Below, piece by piece: positions 8,599 through 20,200 of a stretch of 64,000 nucleotides of DNA. Within the stretch, counting starts at the first letter, position 1; every line of letters starts with the position of its first letter. The notes beneath the pieces were generated by a model. It ran no database searches, was not told the origin of the DNA, and saw nothing but the letters and a program-made list of their open reading frames with translations. Source of the stretch: Bacteroidia bacterium (GTDB taxonomy: Bacteria > Bacteroidota > Bacteroidia > Flavobacteriales > Flavobacteriaceae); NCBI GenBank assembly GCA_030427735.1, contig JAUIBP010000005.1, positions 62,001 to 126,000 of the forward strand. Direction: 5' to 3'. The translations under genes were made by a program, and so were the position numbers.

Positions 8599-8618
8599 TG
8601 CTTATTTTTTTTGAAGTG

Positions 8619-8626
8619 CAAAGGTA
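8619..8626 (-). promoter_or_regulatory. Bacteroidetes-type -7 promoter element
   Basis: On the minus strand this reads TACCTTTG, a match to TANNTTTG, about 20 bp upstream of the MATE start codon. It implies a very short untranslated leader. Confidence 0.55.
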
Positions 8627-8665
8627 ATTTATACAACTGCTTTTAATGCACTAAATACTATTTTT

Positions 8666-9607
8666 TTATAATGAAGCGATATCTTGCTTTGCATTTTCGA
8701 ACTCCGTAAGCATTTCAGATACAATATCGGCCACGGGTTTTATATCGTTTATTAATCCTGCAATTTGACCAATCTCTAATTCGCCTTCATCTAAATCCCC
8801 TTCAAACATACCGCGTTTAGAACGTGCACGACCTAATAATGCAACCAATTCTTCCTTCGTCGGACAGGTTTTATAAAGTTCTTGTACCTCGTTATAAAAT
8901 TTATTTTTAATCAATCTAACAGGTGCCAACTCTTTTAATGTAAGCTGTGTATCGCCTTCTTTAGCACGAACTACAATATCTTTAAAATTAATATGCGCAG
9001 ACGACTCTGTGCTTGCCACAAAACGACTCCCTACCTGAACACCATCGGCACCTAAAACCATAGCTGCCAACATACCTTTACCTGTGGCAATACCTCCAGC
9101 TGCAATTAAAGGTATAGCTAGTTGAGCTTTTACCATGGGTAATAAGGTAAACGTTGTAGTTTCTTCTCTGCCATTATGTCCTCCTGCTTCAAATCCTTCG
9201 GCAACTACAGCATCTACACCTGCTTCTTGCGCTTTTAAAGCAAACTTTACACTACTCACCACATGCACTACTGTAACGCCTCGCTCTTGCAACCAACTAG
9301 TCCATGTTTTAGGGTTTCCTGCCGAAGTAAATACAATTTTAACGCCTTCTTCAACAATAATAGCCATAATGTCTTCTATATTTGGGTACAACATCGGCAC
9401 ATTAACTCCAAAAGGCTTATCTGTAGCTCTTTTACATTTCTGAATATGTTCCCGCAAAACTTCAGGATACATAGACCCTGCCCCTATTAAACCTAAAATT
9501 CCTGAATTACTGGCTGCCGAAGCTAATTTCCAACCACTATTCCATATCATTCCTGCTTGAACAATAGGATATTGAATATTAAAAAGAGAGGTGATTTTGT
9601 TTGTCAT
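8666..9607 (-). CDS. FMN-dependent nitronate monooxygenase-like oxidoreductase
   Basis: A 313-residue TIM-barrel flavoprotein of the nitronate monooxygenase / enoyl-ACP-reductase-II-like family. Visible signatures are the N-terminal YPIVQAGMIWNSG, the AGGHNGREETTTFTLLPMV loop with the conserved His, and the phosphate-binding PLIAAGGIATGKGM and GADGVQVGSRFVAS segments. The family oxidises alkyl nitronates or acts as a general NAD(P)H-flavin oxidoreductase; which applies here cannot be decided. It is downstream of mnmA on the same strand after a 132-bp gap, so it may have its own promoter. Confidence 0.9.
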   Translation of the reverse strand: MTNKITSLFNIQYPIVQAGMIWNSGWKLASAASNSGILGLIGAGSMYPEVLREHIQKCKRATDKPFGVNVPMLYPNIEDIMAIIVEEGVKIVFTSAGNPKTWTSWLQERGVTVVHVVSSVKFALKAQEAGVDAVVAEGFEAGGHNGREETTTFTLLPMVKAQLAIPLIAAGGIATGKGMLAAMVLGADGVQVGSRFVASTESSAHINFKDIVVRAKEGDTQLTLKELAPVRLIKNKFYNEVQELYKTCPTKEELVALLGRARSKRGMFEGDLDEGELEIGQIAGLINDIKPVADIVSEMLTEFENAKQDIASL

Positions 9608-9739
9608 ATTTTTTTCTTTTGCCTGTAATTAATGTCCGAAAAAGTCAAATTTCTTTGTAAATCATAGTGGATTTCAGCCACGAATTCATGAATAATTTTT
9701 CGGTGTCTTTAACGCAATCAGATTCTAATACAGGAGCAC

Positions 9740-10927
9740 TTACGAAATCACACCAGACCCCAACAATTCATCATCGCTGTACCAAGCCACAAATTGCCCT
9801 TCTGTAATGGCCGATTGCGGATTTTTAAATTCTACATACAAACCACCCGACACCTTGTGCAAAGTAGCTTTCTGTAACGGTTGTCTGTAACGAATACGCG
9901 CCATGACTTCCATCGTATCGTCTTCCCTTAGAATTAAATCTTCACGAATCCAGTGCACTTCGGCATCTTTAACAAAAAGCACCGATTTTAACAACCCCGG
10001 ATGATCGTGCCCCTGCCCTGTATAAATCACATTTTCGGCAACATCGGTATCTATAACAAATAATGGTTCTACAGTTCCGCCAACAGCCAAGCCTTTGCGC
10101 TGCCCTTTAGTAAAATAATGAGCGCCTTGATGTTTGCCTACGATTTTCCCGTCGGTGATTGCATATTTGGTTTTACTAGCTAAATGCTGAAGTTCTTCTA
10201 ATTTTGAAGAGAATTCGGGTTGGGTTTCATGATATAATTCACTTTGTTTTTCAACTTCTACAATCACGCCTGCTTTAGGCTTTAATTGCTGTTGAAGAAA
10301 CTCTGGCAATCTCACTTTCCCTATAAAACAGAGCCCTTGTGAGTCTTTTTTCTCGGCAGTAACCAAATCCAATTCTTTAGCAATGTCTCTAACTTCTGGT
10401 TTGGTTAACTCGCCTATAGGGAACAAGGCTTTAGATAATTGTTCTTGCGACAGTTGACATAAAAAATACGATTGATCTTTATTGCCATCTACACCAGCCA
10501 ATAACTGATATACCTCTTTACCATCTTTTTCTAGCGTTCCTTTACGGCAATAATGCCCCGTTGCTACGTAATCGGCACCTAAATCGAGTGCAATTTTTAA
10601 GAACACATCAAATTTAATTTCGCGATTACAAAGCACGTCTGGATTTGGTGTACGGCCTTGCTCGTATTCGTTAAACATATAGTTTACAATACGCTCTTTG
10701 TATTGTTCGCTTAAATCGACCGTTTGGAATGGAATTCCCAATTTTTCGGCTACTAGCATGGCATCGTTACTATCGTCTAACCACGGACATTCGTCTGAAA
10801 TCGTAACCGAATCGTCGTGCCAATTCTTCATAAACAAACCAATAACCTCGTAGCCTTGTTGTTGCAGTAAATACGCCGCAACACTAGAATCTACTCCCCC
10901 CGAAAGTCCAACTATTACACGTTTCAT
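9740..10927 (-). CDS. mnmA: tRNA-specific 2-thiouridylase MnmA
   Basis: A 395-residue enzyme that puts the 2-thio group on U34 of tRNA-Lys, -Glu and -Gln. The N-terminal PP-loop is [15 protein letters not shown]. The two catalytic cysteines are visible in [13 protein letters not shown] and in [11 protein letters not shown], and GHYCRK is also conserved. The C-terminal half includes the [10 protein letters not shown] core and the final beta-barrel. It follows a YwqK-like gene by 6 bp on the same strand. It is slightly longer than the E. coli enzyme, as usual for Bacteroidetes. Confidence 0.97.
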   Translation of the reverse strand: MKRVIVGLSGGVDSSVAAYLLQQQGYEVIGLFMKNWHDDSVTISDECPWLDDSNDAMLVAEKLGIPFQTVDLSEQYKERIVNYMFNEYEQGRTPNPDVLCNREIKFDVFLKIALDLGADYVATGHYCRKGTLEKDGKEVYQLLAGVDGNKDQSYFLCQLSQEQLSKALFPIGELTKPEVRDIAKELDLVTAEKKDSQGLCFIGKVRLPEFLQQQLKPKAGVIVEVEKQSELYHETQPEFSSKLEELQHLASKTKYAITDGKIVGKHQGAHYFTKGQRKGLAVGGTVEPLFVIDTDVAENVIYTGQGHDHPGLLKSVLFVKDAEVHWIREDLILREDDTMEVMARIRYRQPLQKATLHKVSGGLYVEFKNPQSAITEGQFVAWYSDDELLGSGVIS

Positions 10928-10933
10928 TTTTCT

Positions 10934-11632
10934 TTATTTCTGATAAGGGTTACTACTATATTTGGTAAAATCTTTTTCTTCATCGACTTTACCATCTTTA
11001 TAATATTTCCAAATACCATCTTTTCTACCATTTTTATAAGCCCCTTCTGCTATTAAATTCCCTTCTTGGTCGTAGTATTTAGACATTCCTTGCAGGACAT
11101 CGTTTTTGTACTGAAACTCTTTTAGTACAACACCGTTTTCGGACACCCAAGTGGACTTGCCTTCCAGAAGTCCGTTTTTATAAAATGCACGTTCTGCTAA
11201 TTGTCCGTTTTCATAATACACCAATCTTTCGCCATCCAATTTCCCATTAGTATTATAATGCTCGGTAGTCATTACCTTATCGGAATTATTGTGGTAATAC
11301 ACCCAATCTCCAATATACTTTTTACCATCCATTTGCCCTTTACTAATGGTTTTACCATTAGAAGCCAAAAATGTTACATCTGCTACGGTGGTATTATCCT
11401 GAAATTCTTTAACAGCCGTTAAAACTGGTTTATTTTTTATGTTTTTATAAAACTTAAATGTACCTACTTCTTTACCATGCGCAAATTGCCCTTCGTAACG
11501 CAACACCTTAGTGCCATCAAAATTTTTCCTCCAAACGCCATCGCGTTTGCCGTTAGTATCTAACTGATTGATTTTTTGTGCAAATATGGCATTAGTAAAA
11601 ACTAGTAGAATAACAACAATTATAGATTTCAT
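10934..11632 (-). CDS. YwqK-like exported MORN-variant repeat protein
   Basis: A 232-residue protein. The start at 11630-11632 is preferred over an in-frame ATG 33 bp upstream because it puts the signal peptide (MKSIIVVILLVFTNAIFAQ) at the N-terminus. The mature part is about seven toxin_YwqK/MORN-variant repeats of 22-24 residues with cores such as GVWRKNF, GDWVYYH, GERLVYYENGQL and GIWKYYKDGK. These repeats are frequent in exported proteins of Bacteroidetes. The automatic name 'antitoxin YwqK' is not supported here because no partner toxin is nearby. The next gene, mnmA, begins 6 bp downstream, so they may be co-transcribed. Confidence 0.82.
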   Translation of the reverse strand: MKSIIVVILLVFTNAIFAQKINQLDTNGKRDGVWRKNFDGTKVLRYEGQFAHGKEVGTFKFYKNIKNKPVLTAVKEFQDNTTVADVTFLASNGKTISKGQMDGKKYIGDWVYYHNNSDKVMTTEHYNTNGKLDGERLVYYENGQLAERAFYKNGLLEGKSTWVSENGVVLKEFQYKNDVLQGMSKYYDQEGNLIAEGAYKNGRKDGIWKYYKDGKVDEEKDFTKYSSNPYQK

Positions 11633-11670
11633 ATTTAAGGATGCTAATATATTTATACAGTGCAAGTAAC

Positions 11671-11696
11671 AAAAAAGCTGCCAAAAAAGGCAGCTT
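11671..11696 (-). terminator. Intrinsic terminator after yidC
   Basis: The perfect 8-bp stem AAGCTGCC (11675-11682) / GGCAGCTT (11689-11696) with a six-base loop is followed on the minus strand by a U-run. It ends the yidC transcript 6 bp beyond the stop codon and separates it from the YwqK-like gene. Confidence 0.85.
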
Positions 11697-11701
11697 CGTT
11701 T

Positions 11702-13603
11702 TTATTTTTTACGGTTTTGAGCACGTTGTTGTTGCTCTGCCTGTTCCATCATTTCTTTCATTTTCCTCTGAAAACGATTCTCCTTCTTAGGCTTCTTTTT
11801 ATTCTCTTGTATTTTGGCATGAATTTTATCTTCATCGATAATAAAATTCTTAATAACTAACATAATACCAATAGTAATTAAGTTAGATATAAAGTAATAT
11901 AAACTTAAACCTGAAGCATAGTTATTAAAGAAAACTAACATCATTATTGGCGAGAAATAAATCATATACTTCATCATTTTACCCATATCTGGCATCCCTT
12001 CTTGGGTAGGTTGCGAAGCCACTTGCTGCCCAGTTGTCATCTTCATATAAAAGAAGATTGCTACAGATGCTAAAATTGGAAACAAACTAACATGATCGCC
12101 ATAAAATGGAATTTTAAATGGTAATTCTGCTATGGTATCGTAAGATGATAAATCGTCTGCCCAAAGGAAACTTTTATGTCTTAAATCGAATGCCGACGGG
12201 AAGAACTGAAATAACGCATAAAACACTGGTAATTGTAATAAACCTGGCAAACATCCAGCCATCGGGCTTGCACCTGCCTTACTATACAATGCCATTGTAG
12301 CTTGTTGCTTTTTCATGGCATTATCTTTATACTTCTCGTTTATTTCGTTTATCTCTGGCTTAAGAATTTTCATTTTTGCCTGAGACACGTACGATTTGTA
12401 AGTTACCGGAGACATTACTATTCTTACCAAAATTGTCATTACTATAATGGCAACCCCGTATGGTAAAAGTCCGCTTAAAAATGCAAATAAAGGCACAAAA
12501 ACATAACGGTTAATCCACCCAAAAATACCCCATCCAAACGGAATACTATCGTCTAAATCGTAACCGTATTGGTTAAGCACTTTATTATCTGTTGGGCCAA
12601 AATAAAACTTTAACGGCGCGTTTAACTCTCCGCCTTGTAATTCTAAAGGAATTTTAGTGGTGTATAATTTTGTAAATAGTACATCGTCTTCATCAGAATC
12701 GAACAAGGTTTCCGAAGTCATATCTACTTGCTTAAACGGTGTATCTGTAACCAAAATAGAACTAAAGAAATGTTGTCTGTACGATAGCCAAGTAACGTCT
12801 TCTTCCAAATCATCGTCGCTACCTGTTGGACTTAATTTACTAATTTTACCACCGTCGTGCTGATAGGTTAAACGCGTATAACGATTTTCGTAATCTGCAC
12901 TTTTATCGCCTCTGTACGTTTTTAATTTCCAATCTAGATTAACGGCTTGCGAACTGTTAAAAACCTGACCTAAGCCTTGAGAGCGAATGGTAAAATCCAT
13001 CATATACTCATTAGGTTTTAACTCGTAACGGTACTCTAAAAACTGATTTTCAGAAACTTTTAATTTCATAGAAACGACTGTATTATCGCCATTTTTAGAA
13101 ACCGTAGGCTGAAAAAATAAATCTTGTGTGTTTAAGATTCTGTTATCGGTCGTTCCAAAATTAATATTAAAAGCGGAGTTGTTATCTTTTATAAGATATA
13201 CGGGTTGCTCTTTATAATCATCGAACTTTTTTAAACGAATTTCCGACAAGAAACCACCTTTATTGCTAAACTTTAAATCGAATAAATCTGTCTCTACCGA
13301 AGTATGCGACACTATTGCCGATGGCAAAGTTGCTGCGTAAGCAAAAGCTCCTAATCTGTTTTTTAAATTTACTAACTGTAACGAATCTGTTACTCCATTA
13401 GCCGAAAAATCTTCTGTAGAAGTTACAAGTGTGCCTTTGTCTTCTTGCGCTTTTTTCTCGGCTGCTATTTGTTCTTGTTTAGCTTCTTCTTGAGCTTTCA
13501 ACTCTTCTTCTGTTGGCTTGTTTTGCCAAAGCATAAACATTAAAATTCCAAAGATTAGGATAAATCCTATTACCGAATTCAGGTCTAATTTCTTTTCTTC
13601 CAT
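11702..13603 (-). CDS. yidC: Membrane protein insertase YidC
   Basis: A 633-residue inner-membrane insertase and foldase. An N-terminal membrane helix (about residues 9-25) is followed by a coiled Glu/Ala/Lys stretch and a large periplasmic beta domain (about 60-345). The conserved five-helix 60KD_IMP core (about 365-600) includes IVRIVMSPVTYKSYVSQAKM, AGCLPGLLQLPVFYALFQFF and SGLSLYYFISNLITI. The C-terminal tail is very basic and Gln-rich (KKPKKENRFQRKMKEMM), which suggests ribosome contact. It lies 102 bp downstream of pyrG on the same strand. Confidence 0.97.
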   Translation of the reverse strand: MEEKKLDLNSVIGFILIFGILMFMLWQNKPTEEELKAQEEAKQEQIAAEKKAQEDKGTLVTSTEDFSANGVTDSLQLVNLKNRLGAFAYAATLPSAIVSHTSVETDLFDLKFSNKGGFLSEIRLKKFDDYKEQPVYLIKDNNSAFNINFGTTDNRILNTQDLFFQPTVSKNGDNTVVSMKLKVSENQFLEYRYELKPNEYMMDFTIRSQGLGQVFNSSQAVNLDWKLKTYRGDKSADYENRYTRLTYQHDGGKISKLSPTGSDDDLEEDVTWLSYRQHFFSSILVTDTPFKQVDMTSETLFDSDEDDVLFTKLYTTKIPLELQGGELNAPLKFYFGPTDNKVLNQYGYDLDDSIPFGWGIFGWINRYVFVPLFAFLSGLLPYGVAIIVMTILVRIVMSPVTYKSYVSQAKMKILKPEINEINEKYKDNAMKKQQATMALYSKAGASPMAGCLPGLLQLPVFYALFQFFPSAFDLRHKSFLWADDLSSYDTIAELPFKIPFYGDHVSLFPILASVAIFFYMKMTTGQQVASQPTQEGMPDMGKMMKYMIYFSPIMMLVFFNNYASGLSLYYFISNLITIGIMLVIKNFIIDEDKIHAKIQENKKKPKKENRFQRKMKEMMEQAEQQQRAQNRKK

Positions 13604-13705
13604 TGAGTTATATTAAGATATAAACAGAAACATTTTTTATATGTTTCTTATTGAGAATGAACTACTCAAAAAAACAGCCATTTTTGTATTTTTGACAAAC
13701 TGGCA

Positions 13706-15328
<1,623 letters not shown>

Positions 15329-15339
15329 TTAAACGCAGG

Positions 15340-15347
15340 CAAATTTA
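15340..15347 (-). promoter_or_regulatory. Bacteroidetes-type -7 promoter element for pyrG
   Basis: On the minus strand this reads TAAATTTG, a perfect TANNTTTG, ending 20 bp upstream of the pyrG ATG. A loose -33 TTGG lies about 21 bp further upstream. Confidence 0.6.
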
Positions 15348-15720
15348 CGAAGAACAATCGAGATTTAACCAACGATAATTATATAAATTGAACTTAAAGG
15401 AAAAAGCCATTTTTTTAACATTAAAATGATGAGTCTTTAATGTATTGCAGTAAAATTCGCAGCTCTTTAAAATCGTTTGCATTGTAAATTGTAATATACA
15501 CAACATAAAAAATTGTAGCGTTTTAATTAACGTAAACAAAAATTATGCGTGGATTGCTCTTTTCTCAACCGCTTTAACACCTTCATTAACCGCGCTCATG
15601 ATAACTTCAAAAATTATTGAATCCGCAATTAAGTGTTAAAAACACACGAAGTTTTCAGTTTTGATAAGGGATAATAATGAAATCCATAAAATTTAACATC
15701 AAAATTTTCAAAAACACTTG
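15348..15720. other. Intergenic region between pyrG and the pectinolytic genes
   Basis: The whole gap between pyrG and the pectate lyase (15320-15822) is 503 bp. Apart from the pyrG promoter element and the palindrome at 15721-15734, I see no gene in it. A 28-codon open frame on the minus strand around 15541-15630 lacks support. The region is AT-rich and probably holds the control sequences of the divergent pectate-lyase gene. Confidence 0.5.
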
Positions 15721-15734
15721 TGTAATCGATTACA
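15721..15734. promoter_or_regulatory. Perfect 14-bp palindrome, LacI-family-like operator
   Basis: TGTAATCGATTACA is its own reverse complement, with the central CG typical of LacI/GalR-family operators. It lies 89 bp upstream of the pectate-lyase start and directly before a TTTATATAATTT stretch that could be the promoter. Control of the pectin genes by a LacI-type (or other dimeric) regulator is inferred. No regulator gene is present in the window. Confidence 0.55.
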
Positions 15735-15822
15735 TTTATATAATTTAACCGAAATTTTTTAACACAACAACAAACAATCTCACAACAAAACAAATAGCAA
15801 ACTAACAATTTACTAATTACAA

Positions 15823-17139
15823 ATGAAGAAAACTTTACTTTTTAATACTTTACTTTTATTTCACTTTTGCCTTTTTGCCCAAACCTATAACATGGACAAA
15901 CCTGAAGGTTTTGGAGCAGCAACTACAGGTGGTGGAGATGCATCATCTATAACGGTAAGTACCTATCAAGAGTTTAAAGATGCACTAAGTTTAAACGAAT
16001 CTAAAGTCATTTTAATAAACGGCACGATAACCATTCCAGAATATCAAGCCATTAGCAAACGAGTTGTTAATAAAACTATTCTAGGTTTACCAGGAGCAAC
16101 ATTAGAAAATTTATCGCAAAGTTCAGGGTCTGGAATTCTCACGCTTTCTAGTGGTTCTAGTAACGTAATTATTAGAAACATTACCTTTAAAGGTCCAGGA
16201 GCCTACGATATAGATGGACGGGATTTACTAACCGTTGAAGGCTGCAATAACCTTTGGGTAGACCATTGCGAGTTTCAAGATGGACAGGACGGTAATTTCG
16301 ATATTAAAAATACTACAGACAATGTTACTGTTTCTTGGTGTAAATTTACTTATTTACTACCTGCCAAAGCGGGAGGTTCTGGCGGATCTGACGATCACAG
16401 ATACACAAATTTAATTGGCTCTAGTAAAAGCAATGCGCCTGCCGATGGGCATTTTAGTGTTACTTTTCAAAATTGCTATTGGGCAGACGGCTGTAAAGAG
16501 CGTATGCCTAGAGCTAGAAATGCCGAATTACATATTTTAAATTGTTACTACAACACTTCGGTAGATAATTCTACAGCCATTGGTTTAGGCGGAGGGCCTA
16601 ACAACACCACCTGTTATGTAGAGAATACAAATTTCGACAAGATTAGCTCGGTATTTAAAAGCTATGCTAGCGATGGCGGAGTTACTCTTATTCAGTTCGA
16701 AAATTGTATCAATCCTACTAACAATATAGGTACAGTTAACAAACCAAGTTACGAATATACAACCTACCCTGCCGAAGAGGTTAAAGATGCTGTTACAAAC
16801 GAAAGTTGTGGGGCTGGCGCTAATTTGATGATTGATGATTCTGGAGTTGTTACTTCGTCTTGCGATAAATTAAGTATTGCGGAACAAGATTTATTTAGCG
16901 TTAAATTTTATCCAACGGTATTTAACGAAACCTTATTCATGGAATTACCACAATCGGTTAACGAACCACTTACTGTTTCCATCTTTTCGGTAACCGGCAA
17001 GCGTGTTTTCACAAAAACATTCCAAAAAGAATATAGCAATACCAAAACCTTAGCTTTAAGTCATGTTAATTCTGGCATGTATTTCTGTAAAGTTACTCAT
17101 GGTAACCAATCTAAAGTTTACAAGGTTATAAAAAACTAA
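15823..17139 (+). CDS. Secreted pectate lyase, polysaccharide lyase family 1, with T9SS sorting tail
   Basis: A 438-residue protein with a signal peptide (about residues 1-20, ending CLFAQ). The PL1 right-handed beta-helix (about 25-345) shows NLWVDHCEFQDGQDGNFDIKN, the SDDHRYTNLIG segment and ERMPRARNAELHILNCYY, which carries the catalytic Arg region. The family cleaves polygalacturonate by beta-elimination, usually with calcium. The last 75 residues (from FSVKFYPTVFNETLF through GKRV to SGMYFCKV and YKVIKN) form a type A C-terminal sorting domain for type IX secretion. It is followed after 148 bp by the pectin methylesterase, so the two act on the same polymer. Confidence 0.92.
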   Translation: MKKTLLFNTLLLFHFCLFAQTYNMDKPEGFGAATTGGGDASSITVSTYQEFKDALSLNESKVILINGTITIPEYQAISKRVVNKTILGLPGATLENLSQSSGSGILTLSSGSSNVIIRNITFKGPGAYDIDGRDLLTVEGCNNLWVDHCEFQDGQDGNFDIKNTTDNVTVSWCKFTYLLPAKAGGSGGSDDHRYTNLIGSSKSNAPADGHFSVTFQNCYWADGCKERMPRARNAELHILNCYYNTSVDNSTAIGLGGGPNNTTCYVENTNFDKISSVFKSYASDGGVTLIQFENCINPTNNIGTVNKPSYEYTTYPAEEVKDAVTNESCGAGANLMIDDSGVVTSSCDKLSIAEQDLFSVKFYPTVFNETLFMELPQSVNEPLTVSIFSVTGKRVFTKTFQKEYSNTKTLALSHVNSGMYFCKVTHGNQSKVYKVIKN

Positions 17140-17234
17140 CACACACTTACCTTATACAAACACAATCTCACTTAATTATTAACCTTTAAAATTTTACACA
17201 CTCTAACAAACTAAAAACCAAACTAACACATTCT

Positions 17235-17263
17235 GCCTAAGCTGTACACTATACGGCTTAGGC
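17235..17263 (+). other. Intercistronic hairpin between pectate lyase and pectinesterase
   Basis: GCCTAAGC (17235-17242) and GCTTAGGC (17256-17263) form a perfect 8-bp stem with a 13-base loop, followed only by TTT. The weak U-tail suggests partial termination or an mRNA-processing/stability element inside the operon rather than a full terminator. Confidence 0.5.
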
Positions 17264-17287
17264 TTTAACTAACAAAAACACTAACCA

Positions 17288-20200
17288 ATGCGTAAAAACA
17301 AACTACTTTTAGGATTGTTCCTATCGTTGTGCTCTGCACTAATGTTCGGACAACTCTCTACACCAACTGCATACGATTTTACAGATGGTATTATTATCCC
17401 TGCAGGACAAAGCCCAGACCAAGTTATTACCCTAGAAGGTAATTATTCCGACCATAACTCGAATTATGGTTTAAATATGAAAAAAGATGGTGTTATAAAA
17501 ATTAAAGTTAACGGCACCACAACCATAAGCTTTTTAGGCTCTAAACATTCTTCTTTAGATATGCACGGTGTATCTGAAACTGGTGTAGATTTAGGAACGC
17601 AATCTACAAAAGTTGAAAATGATTTGGTAGATACTTTCGACTTCAACTACAAAGGAGTAGCCACCACATTAATTTTCACCTTAGTCGGAGACGGCACCGA
17701 TTTGTATTTACCATCGCTAGAAGTTATCCCTACAACTTCTATTTACGATTTTACAGACGGCACTATTATTACCGCTGGCCAAAGTAACGATGGCAAACTA
17801 ACTTTAAGTGGCACCTATAAAAACCACAGCGAAAAATATGGTTTAAATTTAAAAGCAGGAGGAACCATTAGCATTGCTGTAGACGGTAGCAGTATAGTAC
17901 GTTTTATAGGCTCTGCCCACTCGTCGCTTAGCTTAGAAGGGACTGCAGTAAGTCAAGGTGATTTAGGCACTATTAACACCAAAGTAACTAATGATTTAGC
18001 CGATACTTTTGAATTCACCTATCTTGGTGGCCCAACAACATTAAAATTTGTTGCAGTAGAACCAGGAACCGATGTTTACCTACCTGCTCTAGAAGTGCAA
18101 CCTCACGATGTTACACTTACCAAAACCGATGTTTGGGATTTTGGAGCAGAACAATTAGATGAAACGCTTTATAACAACCAATTATCAGTTGCTATTATTA
18201 ATAGCTGGTACGACAGTAGTATAGAAGCTGGTAGTGTTGGACCTGTTTTACCTTCAACCTTTACGGCTGGCGATTTATCATGGACTGGCGGAAGTAACGA
18301 CCGTTTACGATCTACCAACTCGGCTTTAACCCGATACGACGATAATATTTCAGATTCTAACGGACATACTGGTCGTATTTATGTGAATTCATCTGGAGCC
18401 ACAGGCCGCTATTTAGAATTACAACTTAACGCAGACGACATGGTTACCGTGGCGGCCAAAACCGATTCTGGCGGACTTATCACCTTCGAAAATATGGATG
18501 AAAATGTACATCAAAAAGACGAAGTTGAAATGACCAAAGATTTTGCTGAATTGAAATTTGTTGCACAACAAGCTGGATCTTACAAAATTTACGACAGCTC
18601 TGGTAAGCCTAGTTATTACAGAATATACAGAGAGGCTGCAGAATACATTACACTTTCAGGAACGGTAGATGTGTCTCAAGCAGAAAATATCCCTAACGAT
18701 TATAGCATCATTTTTACTAATCAGGCAGGTAAAACTTGGTCTGCAACTGTAAACGATGGCATGTATAGTATAGAACTCCCAAAAGACTCTACCTATGGTA
18801 TCAGCCTTGCCAATGCCAATGGCTATGTAATTACAAACGGAGATAGCATAACTGTAAATTCCGATAATACTACGCACAACATTACCATTATACAAGTAGA
18901 TTTATACGAATTAACAGGAGCTTTAATAGGTATCAATGATTATATAGACGCATTAGGTCTAACATTCACCCCGGATCCTGAAGCTAATAAAATTTACACC
19001 CCTATGGTAAGCATTAACACCGAAGCAAAAACTTACAGTGTTAAACTAGAAGCCAGTGTACAATATACCATTACAGCAGAAGGCGTAAATGATTTCGATA
19101 TCGAAAATAATACGGTAACCATGGCTGCACAAAATAGCACCCAAGATTTAACTTTTGTAGCTAAACCTGTATACATGGTAGCTATTTTAGCTCCAGAGTT
19201 AAATACCGAGCAACTAGACAAATTAGCGTTAACCTTTACCAATACTAACGAAGAAAACGCAGTATACACCTTTAACAACATTTCCGACATTACGTTACGC
19301 GATGGCACTTATAGCATTACATATTCTGGCTTAGACGAATATCCTTTAGAATTGGCATTAACGTCTAATTTAACAATAGACGGACAAGATGCTACAAAAG
19401 AGTTATCTTTTGTTCCTGTTACCAATTGGACATTCGATGATAAAGTAATTGCTAATGGCTACGAATTTTACAAAGGCTTACAATTCTCTGGATCGGTAGC
19501 TAACGAAATTGGTAAAGGACATTTAAACATAAGCGAAGGCGGTACAATAAAAATTCCAGTTAACCCTAGCACCAAAGTCATTGTAAGTTATTATTACGAA
19601 GCTAATTTCACGATTGAAAACGGTGATCCGGTAATAACTAACAGTGGTAGTACTAGTACTGTTGAAACCACCGAATATATTTACACTGGAAATGATGACG
19701 GTACAGTAACCATTACCGCTGCTGGCAAATCGTATATTACTAATATTGAAGTACAGCCGTTTGTAGATTTTGCTACTGAAATTACTGTAGGAACAGACAA
19801 GGACTATCAAACGATAAACGAAGCGCTAGAAGCCATATCCAGAATGGTACGCCCAAACAACGAGCGCGTTACCGTACTGATAGATCCAGGGAATTACGAA
19901 GAAATGCTAGTTATAAACACGCCTAACATTACCTTTAAAAACGCTTCTTCGAGCCCTAGCATAGCCGTAAGCAATAAAGGAGTAGATATCGATGCCAATG
20001 CCGTTAGAATCACATCGTACTACGGACACGGATATAGCTACTACAGCATGGGCAACGACCAAAAATGGCATGCTGATGTTTTAAAAACTAACAAAGAAAA
20101 CGGATCGTTATCATACAATAACGCGGGAGCAGGTACTACCAATGGCTCGTTTTGGAATGCTACAGTAGTTATTTCTGCGCATGGTTTTGAAGCTAACGAT

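Noticed and set aside
9608-9739. Possible short frame downstream of mnmA
   Set aside because: The longest reading lacks a start codon, and the part with one is only 11 codons.
10934-11632. Toxin-antitoxin system suggested by the YwqK name
   Set aside because: The protein has a signal peptide and MORN-like repeats, and no toxin gene lies nearby.
13626-13648. Inverted repeat AGAAACAT/ATGTTTCT between pyrG and yidC
   Set aside because: A short A/T-rich stem without a U-run; too weak to call a terminator.
15541-15640. Short minus-strand frame (about 28 codons) upstream of the pectate lyase
   Set aside because: No start context, no homology, and it lies in a probable control region.
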